From positions 4,464,001 through 4,528,000 of the forward strand of contig NC_063013.1 in NCBI RefSeq assembly GCF_020509005.1: DNA of 64,000 nt, read 5' to 3'. This stretch comes from Fulvia fulva. Lineage: Eukaryota > Ascomycota > Dothideomycetes > Mycosphaerellales > Mycosphaerellaceae. Below, in pieces: positions 27,101 to 37,121 of the stretch (positions within the stretch are counted from its first letter, which is position 1; the number at the start of each line of letters is the position of its first letter). The position numbers and the translations under genes were made by a program. The notes beneath the pieces were generated by a model that saw nothing but the letters and a program-made list of their open reading frames with translations, was not told where the DNA came from and made no database searches.

Positions 27101-29454
27101 TATCTAGTATATATACTAATATCTTAAGCTCCTTACTATAGTCCGTCTCTTATATTCTATATCTCTTAATCTTATACTCTTTCTATCTTAGAAAGTTCGG
27201 TTACTAACCGCTATCTACTACGCTTAGGTAGCGGTCGTACTATTTCCCTATTACTATAGGTCGGTAGTAAGGGAGCTAAGGTTCGCGTTGTTTCGTAGGC
27301 GTAGAGGGTAGTAGTCGCCGTCGTAACTATATATCGGGCATTCGGGGTTCGTTAATACGTACGAGCCTATACGGTAGCGGTAGTACTTACCCTACTTCTT
27401 AAGGTCCTCCCGCTACTTACGGTTTAATAAAGGTAGGTTCTATAAGTAAACTAGTAGGTCCTCCTTCTTCTTCGTACCTACGTATTATAGTAGTCGCTAG
27501 ACGATTATAGCGGTCGTACTAGTAGCTACGGCGCCTACGGTATTACTACCGCCCTATACGCTATTATTGTTCGAATTAGGGTTGCTACGTAGGCGCTCCT
27601 TCTATAGATATAGTCGGTCGGTCTCGTAGAAGCTCTTATCTAATACCGTATATTCCTTAATAACATCCTATATATTATATAAGCGTCTATCTACTTCCCT
27701 ATCGCCGAAAGTCTTAAGAAAGTACTTACGGTTTAGGCGGTTACGAAATAGCATTAGCTTAGTCTCGTCGGTCTACTCTATCTAAGTACGTAGCTTCGAG
27801 TAGCGAGCGTAAAAGGTAACAAAGGTCTCGCCCTACTCCTACTTATAGGTAGCGATATTAACTATAGCCTTAGTTCCTTCGTTACGGGCACCGTACTAGC
27901 GCGTTATCTAATCTAGTAGTTCTTTACTAGTCTTAAACTTATTAAATGATTATTATCTAGGTACGGGGATCCTCGGCTTAATACTTCTCTAAGGGTTACC
28001 CTATGTCTATCTATATATAAAACGTAGGCCGTCTACCTCGGAGCGGGAAGTAGTTATAGTTAGCTTAAGAAGTACGCTACTATACTAACTATCGAAGTTA
28101 GGGTCGTTATCGTTCTTAAAGTGCTTCGGGTTAGGCACGCCCTTACTAACCTCGATACCGCGTATTAGAGTACGGTTAATAGTAAATAGGCGTTCTAGAA
28201 GTTCGGTTAGGGGAGTCTATATACGGGTGTTACGCGCTCGAGAGTCGCGACCGTTATTATTATTAGGTCGTAGACGGTTTCTATTACGTCCTCGGTCGTT
28301 ATTACTATTACCGTTATTATCGTTACTACTACCTCCGCCGCCGCCGCCTCTACTAGTAGCTTTACGATACTTACGTATTAGCTACTCGAGTGAAGTCTCG
28401 CGCGGAGGTAAATAGGAGGGTCGGCGACTAGAGCGGCCCTTACCTCTATTCTATATAGTGTCTTTAGTAGCTTAGAGTCGAGTCTTTAGATCGTTAACCT
28501 CCTTCTATAGAGCCTAGTTCTTAGCTTCGGCATCCTATACCTTCTTCTTCTCCTTTTCGTAAATCTCGCTAAATTACTTATATAGGTTATTAGCCTCCCT
28601 ATACTTCTTCTCTACCTCTTATAACTTTACTAGGTCATAATCCTTCTTACTCTTTAGGTCTACGGCTATCTTCTATATTATAGCTTCCTCGCTTCGTAGC
28701 ATCTTATAGATACGGTCATACTCGGTATATAGCGTAGTATACTAGGTGTTCTAGAGGTTGTTAGCTCGCTCTATTATATCGAGTTGTCTACCTTTAGTAA
28801 TCGCTATATTTACTACCTATAGTACGAAGTCGTAGGGAGTCTTCGGGTACTAGGATACGAGGGTCGTAAGTTTGTTTAGTATAAAATTCTAGTATTCGGA
28901 TACGAGAATATACTCTACCTCGTCGAGTAATAGGTATACCTCGTCTAGGTCGCCGCCTAGGTTCTCTTCGAGCTTGAACTCGAATAGTTCTATAAAGTCA
29001 ATCTTACTACCTTCTTCTCGCTCGAAGGCTTTCTAGTAAGCTTTATCAATTTCCTATTATAGCGCGACACCGGTATCTACTATAACCCGCCGGTTATCGT
29101 CCTATATCTAACTCCGAGGAAAAGAGGAGAGGTCGGGGAAAAGAGATATACGCTACTTACCTTTACCCTTAGGCTTTAGTAGCGGTAGTATACCGCCGTT
29201 TATCTATAAAGTTATATTGTCTAGGTTCGGGGGAGGCGTAACGATACCTATTTCCTAACTATCTACGAGCGCGCGACTACCTACTAATAATGTCGCCGCG
29301 TTACGTTCTCTAGGCATTTACGCGCTATACGCCTTACCGTGTTCTATATTCTAATACGACTATACGCGTTCTTCGAGTTCTATAGTTCTGTCTATTCCTA
29401 TTATTACGCGTCCCTTACCTAGATCCGCGATCTAGGTAGGGTAGTAGAACAAAC

Positions 29455-29638
29455 TATAAGGGCGCGCGTACTATAGGGTCCGAATAAGAGAGTTATTGTT
29501 CTACAAAGCTACGAAAGAGGAGCGCGAGGCGCGGCGAAGTTATAAAGTAAAGCTAAGCCGCGCTAACCCGATACGGAAGGTCCGCGGTTCACCCGGGCCG
29601 ACGTAGCTATAGTAAGGGGTCGCGGGCTACCCGTAACA
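29455..29638 (-). repeat. G3 5' LTR (184 bp)
   Basis: On the - strand it runs TGTTACGGGTAGCCCG to CCTTATA, matching the G2 5' LTR apart from transitions. The right flank begins with tatct (29639-29643), the second copy of the G3 target duplication. Confidence 0.85.
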
Positions 29639-29643
29639 TATCT

Positions 29644-30176
29644 TAAGGTATTTAGGTATAGCCTTCTAGACGGCCTTAATAGTATACTCCTATACTATAG
29701 GCTTAAATAAGCCCTTACTATTATACTAAGCTATCTTCTAAGCGTAGAGTAGTACGTTATTTAGTATAGTAATTATCTCTAGGTATTACTCCTACGTTAG
29801 TATCTTACTCGAAGGATCCGGTATACTAGAGCTAATAGTACTACTACTTACTCGACCGGCCTTATTTAACTTACGGTATTTATCTCCGCTTGTATCTTTA
29901 AAGGATTATAAGGTAGTAGAAAGACTACTAATAGTAATACTAAGGGGGAGCGTAATCGTCGACGAGGGCTCCGGTAACTAGGTAAATATAGTACCGCTAC
30001 GCCTACTACTATAAAGAGTTAATACTACTACTTCGAGGGCGTATTAATAACTAAGTCGCTATACTAACTAAAGTTAAACTACTACTAATACTACGCGTCT
30101 AATAATAACGCCTCTATATTTAAGGATAGTAAGTTAAGGATAGTAGTATCGTCTACCGGTACCGTAGTAGTAGTAA
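29644..30176. other. RIP-altered relic between G3 and LINE D
   Basis: 533 bp of CpA/TpG-poor, TAG/TAA-rich sequence with no LTR, tail or protein motif that I recognise. It was contiguous with 19,7xx-20,068 before G3 inserted and with 35,066 onward before LINE D inserted, so it is probably part of an older RIPped repeat. Confidence 0.4.
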
Positions 30177-30192
30177 CTAGTAGTATTAATAG
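30177..30192. repeat. Target-site duplication of LINE D, left copy
   Basis: The 16-bp sequence ctagtagtattaatag is repeated at 35050-35065. Confidence 0.87.
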
Positions 30193-30531
30193 ATAGATAG
30201 ATAGATGATTCATTTACCCGTTATGGTGCCCTCCCGCCTATGCGGGTTTATGTCTATATATGTTACTGCATAAGGTAGGAAACCTATTCCTAGGTAAAAA
30301 CCTCCTCTCCTTCTCTAATAGCTTCCTTGCCATGAGTTCTCAGTTTTCCTTCCATTAGGGTGCACTAGTGTCATGGTGGTTAGCCTCTGACTACCTTGTC
30401 TGCAACCCTGGAGTTGTCCCCCTCTTCCTGCTCTCCTCCTCCTTCTTTCTCTCCTCAATCCATCTCTCTGTTTCCTTAGTAAGAGAGAACTGCTCCAAAA
30501 ATCCTTGGTGGATGATCCACCTTGTAATTCT

Positions 30532-33500
30532 CTAGAGGTCTCCCTTATTGCTGATCATGGCTTGGAAGTTTCTGTTCCTTGCCCTTGCCCTCCATTCACC
30601 TCTCCCTATACTCCATTCTTTGCAAACCAGAAGTCTATGTTCGACATTCTGGGACAGGTAGCCGCATAGGCAACTCTTGTCTTCGATACCTGGGACTTTT
30701 CTCTGATGCAGGTATGCCCTGACTCCGATGTGTTCAGAGCGGATTTGTATTGCTATGCTTGCTTCTGACCTGGTCAGGTCTGAGTACAGTAGGTAGTTGT
30801 GGCTACCAAACTGTTGGAGTGCCTTTGGGGTTCCTGGCCTCTGTGGGGTTCTTGTCCATTCAGTCTTCCAGAGGAGTCCTGCCATCCTTTCAGCTAGAGA
30901 CTGTTGCTTCTTCCCTTGGCTGGCTGCTGATCCTCTCCCTTGAGCCCTTCTGTCCTGTTCCTGCTGGGCTAGGTGCAGCTGTTCTGTTAGTTCTTTGAAC
31001 TTCTGCAGGTCCTGCTGCTTCTATGGGGCTGGATTGGGTCTTGCTTGTCTGTGCCTTCTTGTGCACTGGCTCCTGATTTTGTTGACTGCCTTCTGGATCA
31101 CTAGCTGGGCTGGGTATGCAGACGTCTTTTCTGCATACTGGTATCTCAACCCTTGAAGGTAGAGCTTGGCTGGTGGGGAGCCAGACTCCATTTCGACCAC
31201 CCTTGTTGGAGTTGACTTATATGCTCCAAGCACCTTTTTCAGACAGGAGGCTTGGGCTCTGCTGATAGGATCTGCAATTCTCTTTGGGATCTTGTCTTGG
31301 GCTGACCAGATCTGGGCTCCATATAGCATGGCTGGCTTCACAATGGCCTTGTACATAACCTTTGCTTTCGCAAATGTGGCTCCCTATGTGGAGGCTGTAA
31401 GCCTGTCAATTGATTGCCTGTTGTTGTCTGCTCTTGCCTGTGCTTTCTTGACCTGTGGTCCCCAGCTAAGCTTTGGATCCAGCCATATTCCTAGCACCCT
31501 TAATTCACTTGAGGGTTCTGTTATGTGTCCCTGAATAGTGATTGGGGCTTGCATATTGTGTCTGTTTCTGGCTCTACTGAAGTGGATGAGTTGATACTTC
31601 TCTGGGGCAAATCTGGCTCCATGTTTCCTGGCCCATTCCTCACATTCCTTGTGTTTCTTCTGCAAGATTCTACAGTTCTCTTCTGTGCTGTCTGACCAGG
31701 CTAGGATGTTTGTGTCATCTACAAACCCTGAGGCTGATGTGTTTCTGGAGTTTAGCTTTGCTGGCAGGTCTGCCATAAAGAGGAGAAACAGGATTGGAGA
31801 CATTGTTGATCCCTGTGGGATTCCTGTCTCTGTAGGCATGCTGTCAGATTTGTATCTGCCCAGTCTTAGTCTTGTGGTTCTGCCTCTGAGGAAGGACTGG
31901 ATAAACTGGACTGTCCAGTTAGGGATAGCCTTCTGTTTCAGGATGTGGATCAGCCCCTGGTGTGAGACATTGTCAAAGGCTCCTGATATGTCTAGTGAGA
32001 GGAGTGTGGCTGCTTTGTTGTTCCCAAAGTGCCATAGGGTCTTGATCTGCTCTGTGATAAGTTCCACAGCTGTTAGTGTTGATCTTTGTTTCCTGCCTCC
32101 CATCTGTTCTTCAGGAAGGATTCCATGTTCTTCAGCTAGGTTTGTCAGCCTTTCTGCTATGATCTTTTCCAGGAGCTTGCCTAGTGTGTTGAGCAAGGCA
32201 ATAGGTCTGTATGCCTTTAGCTTTGTGTAGTCCTCTTTCTGTGGTTTTCTCAAGACCACAGTCAGTGACTCCTTGAAGTGTTTAGGGCAGTGTCCTTGGG
32301 CCATACACTGTGAAAAGATGTTTGACAGTGCAGGGGAGATCTAGTCCTTGCATGTCTTGATGAACAAGTTTGTAATCCCATCTGGTCCTGGGGCCTTGTT
32401 TCCTCAGAGTCTCTTAATGATGCTCTTGATCTCTCCCTCTCCCACTATGCAGGATTGCTCTAGTGGTGTTGGATACACACTGCCCTCCAGATCCTGCAGG
32501 TCAGCTTCTACCTGTGTGCCAAAGAAATGTTTCCCCAATGCCTGTGCCTTTCCTAGGGGAGTGTGTTAGATTACTCCTTCCTGGTCTTCAATGTTTGGAA
32601 ACTGGGGCAGTATGTTTCTGTCCTGTGTAGGTTGTCTTGCCCACTTTGCTAGTTTCCACATCTTCTCAGGATTCTGGGTAATGGATCCAACTGTTGACCT
32701 CCACTCCAGCATCTTGTCCCTCTTGATCTGGGCCTTCTTGTCTCTGGTTGCCTGGTTGTATCTGTCCCATGCTTCCTGGGAGTGACTCTGGGTAAGGGCT
32801 CTCCTGGCCTGCCTGGCTGCCTTGACCTTCTCTGAGCATTCCTTTGTCCAGAATGGCTTCTGGTACAGTGACTGTTTCTTTTCTCTAGTGTGGGCTGCTG
32901 CAGTTTCCTGCATTGTTCTAACCAGTTCTGCCACTGCTTGGTCTATGTCTAAGGCTGTTTCCAGTCTCCTGGTCTCTAGTCCAGCTAGCTTCTGTTCCAG
33001 GTCTTGTCTGATCTGTTCCCAGTTGGCTGCCTTCCAGGCCAGCTGAGGTTCTAGGTCTCCTTCCTGCTGTGTCTGTGTTTCAAACTCCACCTGAATTGGG
33101 AGGTGATCTGATGAGGACTCCAAGTCCTGGTTAACCCAGCATCTGGTGACCTTCTGCTGCAGGTCATGTGATGCAAAGCACAGGTCAATGGTGCTTGAGC
33201 TTGCTCTCTGTGACCAGGTATTTAGGCCCTTTGGGGTAACTAGGTGCATGTTGTTGCTTTGGGTAGTGGAGAGGAGTCTGTTAGCTAGGAAGTGATGGGC
33301 AGGTGCAAAGTCTGATCCCCATGTAGGATGGTGCAAGTTGAAGTCTCCCAGCACGATGTGTTGGGAGTCACTCTGCAGGATGTCTGGCAGCTGTTGTAGT
33401 GTGCCCAGCTGGGTGCTGCTTCTGGAGCTGGGGGGTGGGTTGTATACACTGTGGATGTGGATGCTGCCTTAGTTGGTGTTGAGTCTGACTGAGGTGATGT

Positions 33501-33760
33501 CTCCCCCTTCCTGTTGGATTTGTTCCCAGCTGTCTGTTGCCATCTCTTTGCTGATGTACATGCATGTTCTAGGGGTGCCTTGTTTGGCTAGGAGTGTGTG
33601 ATACCTTGGGTCGTTAGCAGTAGATGGTCTGTTAGATTTGCTGTTGATCCAAGGTTCCTGGACTGCAATAACTAGGTGTTTCTTTGGGTCCAGTGCTTGG
33701 AGAAAGCTTCTCTAGACCTTGTGCTGGCTTTTGTTGACGTTGTACTGGATAGTGGTAAGA
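30532..33760 (-). pseudogene. LINE D ORF2: endonuclease and reverse transcriptase, interrupted by stops
   Basis: Endonuclease lies upstream (LGDFNLHHPTWGSDF near 33,330; SSDHLPIQ near 33,110), then a linker, then RT (31384-32304 with LDISGAFDNVSH, GIPQGSTMSPIL and GFVDDTNILA), then a C-terminal part ending in CLCGYLSQNVEHRLLVC and the stop at 30532. Single stops break one otherwise continuous frame near 33,470, 32,566, 32,410, 32,340, 31,383 and 31,020. At 32,340 LINE C has CAG where LINE D has TAG, a C-to-T change at CpA. The stops at about 31,383 and 31,020 are shared with LINE C. No RNase H domain is visible between RT and the C-terminal motif. Confidence 0.87.
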
Positions 33761-33773
33761 TTAGGTGTCTCAA

Positions 33774-35032
33774 TCATGACTCATCCATGCTGGTCTCCTG
33801 CTGGTCTTCTCGTGCTTCCTGCTGCTGGCTGCTATTTGGGATTGTGGTAAGGTTGAGCCTGCTTTGTGACGGGTCTCTTCCTGCAACCACAATTGATTTT
33901 GGTCTACCCATAGCAGGGTGGCCTTGGGCCTGTGTGGTCTCTTCTGTTCTGCCTCTTTTCAGAGGGTTGTAGACAGTCCTTAGGGGTTCTTGGGTGATTG
34001 TCCCTGTCTGGAATCTGATAGGGGTGTTGATCCTGGCTTCTCTTGCCCTCCTCTTTGCCTCAATCCTAGCTGTGCAGTCTTGGGACCAGGAAGGGTGTTT
34101 CTTTCCACAGCATGCACATCTGGCTTCACTCTTTGGGGCAGTGCAATTCTGTACTTTGTGGCTACCAGCACAGTGGGAACAAGTGTCCTTTTGGCTTGGG
34201 CATCTAGTAGAGATATGACCATACTGTTGGCACTTGAAGCATTGCAGTAGTCTGTGGGTGCTTCTATGGATTTCTGTGTCCATTCTTTCGCATTCCCAGA
34301 AGATGCCCTTGTCAAGCACGGTGTTTGCCTGTTCTACAGTGCCTATCCAGAGCACTAGAGAAGACTCTCTCTTTGTGTCCTTTGTCTTTCTGTTGACCCA
34401 TGCTGCTTTTGTGATCTGTAGCCCTGGGCATACAGCCTGGTTCTGGTCCTGCAGCCTCTTAAGGTCTCCTTCAATGTCAAACTTTGTGGTCATCCCATGG
34501 GCAATAACCATATTTTGTTGGTGTGAGACCTTAGCCGTCTTGCCTAGTTTGACTGTCCACTCCTTCCGTGTCTCTAGCCTCTTCCTGTCTTGCTCCTGTG
34601 CTGTGAACAGCTTAAGGACACCTCCCTTCTCTTTCCTGGCTCCAATGATGCCTTGTATCCCAATCTTCTGTATGATCTCCTTGCCTGACAGGCCCTCAAT
34701 CTCTTTCTGCTCTTGCTGGTCGGAAATGTAGACCTTGATAGCTGTTTTCTGGGGGGAGGGTTTTGGGATGCAACTGCTGCCCAGGTTGGTTGGCTTAGTT
34801 TCTGGCCTTCCTGTGTCCTCTTCTTTGCTGCTGCTGCTACTGTCCTGTTAATGATCTGTCCTGTTTGGCTCCTTAGTGCCTTTAGCCCTCCAAGGAGCTC
34901 CAAAATCATCCCCTTAAGTGCTCTTTCTGGGTGCTCGCCATCTCCTGCCATTGCCATTGTTTCTGCCTTCCTGCAGACCTCCTTCCACTCGTTACTCTCC
35001 TGCCCCTGGTCGTTTCCTGCGATCGCTATCAT
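33774..35032 (-). pseudogene. LINE D ORF1: nucleic-acid-binding protein with three zinc knuckles, one frameshift
   Basis: Two overlapping open pieces (34574-35032 and 33774-34511) form one ORF1 if read across a single-base frameshift. The break is near 34,745-34,755, in a C-run/A-run on the coding strand just after a QNPPPRK segment. The downstream piece holds CFKCQQYGHISTRC, CSHCAGSHKVQNC and CACCGKKHPSWSQDC, i.e. CCHC knuckles like those of Tad1-clade ORF1 proteins, which coat the element RNA. The C-terminus is Gln/Glu-rich. The homopolymer context makes either a real indel or an assembly error possible. Confidence 0.85.
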
Positions 35033-35049
35033 CGTGTGAGAAGTTATAT

Positions 35050-35065
35050 CTAGTAGTATTAATAG
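35050..35065. repeat. Target-site duplication of LINE D, right copy
   Basis: Exact copy of 30177-30192, marking the right end of the last transposable element. Confidence 0.87.
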
Positions 35066-35737
35066 TAGCCTACTTATATCTATAGCGTAGTAGTAGTAAT
35101 AATACCTTTAGAATAAACGCGTTTAGAAGGTACGATAAGGACCTACTACCGAGCCGCTAATACACGATATTGGACTATGATATTGAGTTATCGAACACAC
35201 CTTAATATGGTGTAAGAATAGCGTTAACGACACATTGATATTGAGCACGCTAACGACGACGATATTGGACACGATATCGAGACACGATATTGAGCTATCG
35301 AACGAGCCCCAGATCTCCGAGTGCAATCCTTCTAGACCTACAATCCTTCAACATGCATTTCCCCAGTCATGAACCCCATCAGCTCATCAACGAACGCAGG
35401 AGTTTCGCTGATCGCCAGAACCGCAAAGCCTCGTCTAACTATGGGCGCGTGACATGGCGCGCGAGACTGCCGGTACAGGGATGGTTTGCGACATACTTTC
35501 ACGAACACCCTCTCAGGAGACATCCATTGAGAGATCACTCAACCCTTTGCTGTATAGAGATTTCTGATCATGCGTTCTCTTACTTGTGCAGTTGAACTCG
35601 TGAGTCTGAACAATACTCCAGCTAACATGTATCTTATCATCGACGACTGAACCACTACCCGTTTGCTTGTTGGCGACCTCATGACCTGAAGGTCACGCAT
35701 CACAATCGTTCTCGCCAGAGCGACTCTCGTCGCGACC
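35066..35737. other. Transition from repeat block to gene block, with short imperfect repeats
   Basis: The first ~85 bases are still RIP-like (TA-rich, few CpA/TpG). From about 35,160 to 35,310 a motif close to ACACGATATTGAG recurs about five times in slightly changed form, and a small hairpin (acacc-ttaata-tggtgt, about 35,198-35,216) sits among the copies. Composition then becomes normal. The right half should hold the promoter of the next gene. I see no convincing gene here. Confidence 0.45.
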
Positions 35738-36472
35738 ATGCCAGACCGCACTGCTGGATACCAAGGCTCTATCACCATGGACACCTCCAGCTTCGCGAAG
35801 CTATCGGGCGAACTGCGTAACCGCATCTACGAGTATGCCTTGCAAGAAGGCAGCGAAAAGCAAGAATCAATCGATCTTGAGCAAGGCTGGTTCGACTGCC
35901 CCTTCCATCGATGTAGAGTCATGAACGAAGCACGAACGGGTTTCGCCCACCCACTAGAGCCACTGCGGGTTACCGGTCTCCCCTTTACATCGAAAGCCAT
36001 ACGAAAGGAATCATTACGATTATATTACCACCTCAACAGCTTCTACTGTGAGACAGACTACCTCAATAGCAAGCACAAAGATCGCATTATGGAGCGTCTG
36101 ATGGAGTGGGTGCAGCGCATCGGGCTGGAGCAAGCGAGAGAGATCCGGGATGTCACGGTCAGCCTTTCATCGTTGAAGGGTGGTTCGACAATACCCCTGG
36201 TGATCGACTGGAATCACATGAAAATGATCCGAACTCTCTTCTCGCCGCAAGGGAGGGTCAAGATACGATTCTACCTTGATGGTAACGGTTCGGCAACCTT
36301 CGTTCTTGGCTCGAAGGAGGACATGCTCGAGCAGTTGGACAGAATGGCCCAAGGCTGGGCATTGCTCTGGCGTAGATCGCGAAAGTACGATGAGTGGGAA
36401 GCCCGGGCAGTCGCTGAACGGTACAAGCAGGAGGTCGCTGAGCTGTTTAAAGATATGCCAGAGGTGATCTAG
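35738..36472 (+). CDS. 2EXR/F-box-like protein of unknown function
   Basis: Single-exon frame of 244 codons. Near the N-terminus it has the pattern SGELRNRIYEYAL, typical of the LPxELRNxIYxxAL opening of fungal 2EXR and F-box-like proteins, which are abundant in Dothideomycetes and mostly uncharacterised. The rest lacks leucine-rich repeats or any catalytic motif; a conserved-looking RKESLRLYYHLNSFYC block follows the opening, as in many relatives. The ATG at 35777, in a good context (caccATGgac) right before the motif, is an equally likely start. No signal peptide or membrane segment. It is the first gene next to the repeat block. Role unknown; adaptor function is only a family guess. Confidence 0.7.
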   Translation: MPDRTAGYQGSITMDTSSFAKLSGELRNRIYEYALQEGSEKQESIDLEQGWFDCPFHRCRVMNEARTGFAHPLEPLRVTGLPFTSKAIRKESLRLYYHLNSFYCETDYLNSKHKDRIMERLMEWVQRIGLEQAREIRDVTVSLSSLKGGSTIPLVIDWNHMKMIRTLFSPQGRVKIRFYLDGNGSATFVLGSKEDMLEQLDRMAQGWALLWRRSRKYDEWEARAVAERYKQEVAELFKDMPEVI

Positions 36473-37121
36473 ACATCTCATGCTTTGGCAAGCTGATAGG
36501 AGACCGACATGCATTGCCCAGAGTACCATCGCAGTGTCGTCAGCTTGGCGATAGATCATAACGCAGATAGAACGCGCCTACCAAAGCGTGTAGCAAGCCA
36601 TCGCTGGCATACCATAGCCTTATCGTGCGTTGTTACGTTTCCTGGCCGCTCGAGCACGATACCGCTCGAGCGGATGTTCCTTCCTGCTGGAAACTCAAAG
36701 CGAGAAGCCGCGCCATGCCGTTTCTGGCAATTCGTGCGACGTGAATCTTGTCGCCGAGGAGAACGCAGGCGCTCTTCCACCATCAACATCAAAGACCTCG
36801 CGGTTACCTATGACCTCAAAGACGCTGCTGGAATGGTCAACAGCCTTGGCTGTGGATGATGTGTGGTCCAGGAAGAACATGGTCATCCGCAATCGCGGCA
36901 AGACGCCTGCTCCCTGCCAGCTCTCCAACTCCACCTGCAGCACAAGGTGGGTAGCTGCATGCTTGTAGCAAGATAAGTGCTTATCGGAGCTCTCTTGCTT
37001 GTTGGAGATCTTCTGAGATCATGTTGACGCGTCTGTGTACTCCATTGACCTCGCAGCAGCGTCGAAGATTACTACCGCTCCAATTGACCTCACGACAGAC
37101 GCGAGCAACAACACATCCAAC
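36473..37121. other. Intergenic, no supported gene
   Basis: Several short overlapping open frames occur on both strands but none shows a family motif or a sensible exon chain. The right part should contain the cyanase promoter. Confidence 0.4.

Larger units (their letters stand above)
20074..29638 (-). mobile_element. G3: complete but RIP-degraded chromovirus, sister of G2, carrying LINE C
   Basis: Bounded by 184-bp LTRs and the 5-bp TSD tatct (20069-20073 and 29639-29643); about 7.3 kb without LINE C. It is collinear with G2: N-terminal gag with a coiled-coil-like part (about 28,500-28,720) and a Gly/Asn-rich tract (about 28,240-28,350), zinc knuckle (about 27,340-27,420), protease (about 27,000-27,050), RT (about 25,400-26,500) with YLDN at about 25,770, RNase H (about 24,960-25,350), integrase (21,330-21,882 and 24,147-24,700), GPY/F module (about 21,190-21,320, KKLDRRYASPYQIIEV on the - strand) and chromodomain (about 20,850-21,010, VERILD motif). 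Every frame is closed by stops. Confidence 0.88.
30193..35049 (-). mobile_element. LINE D: full-length, un-RIPped Tad1-type LINE
   Basis: A 4,857-bp LINE on the - strand with a 16-bp TSD. The 5' leader is very short (about 17 bases before the ORF1 ATG at 35032). ORF1 has three zinc knuckles; ORF2 has an apurinic-like endonuclease, RT and a C-terminal cysteine motif; the element ends in an (ATCT)n tail. ORF1 carries a frameshift and ORF2 several stop codons, so the copy is inactive as it stands. Base composition is ordinary, unlike the flanks. Neighbouring LINE C is nearly identical over the shared 2.2 kb. Confidence 0.93.

Noticed and set aside
28227..28415. 62-codon plus-strand frame with Leu/Pro runs
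   Set aside because: It is the reverse strand of the Gly/Asn-rich tract in G3 gag.
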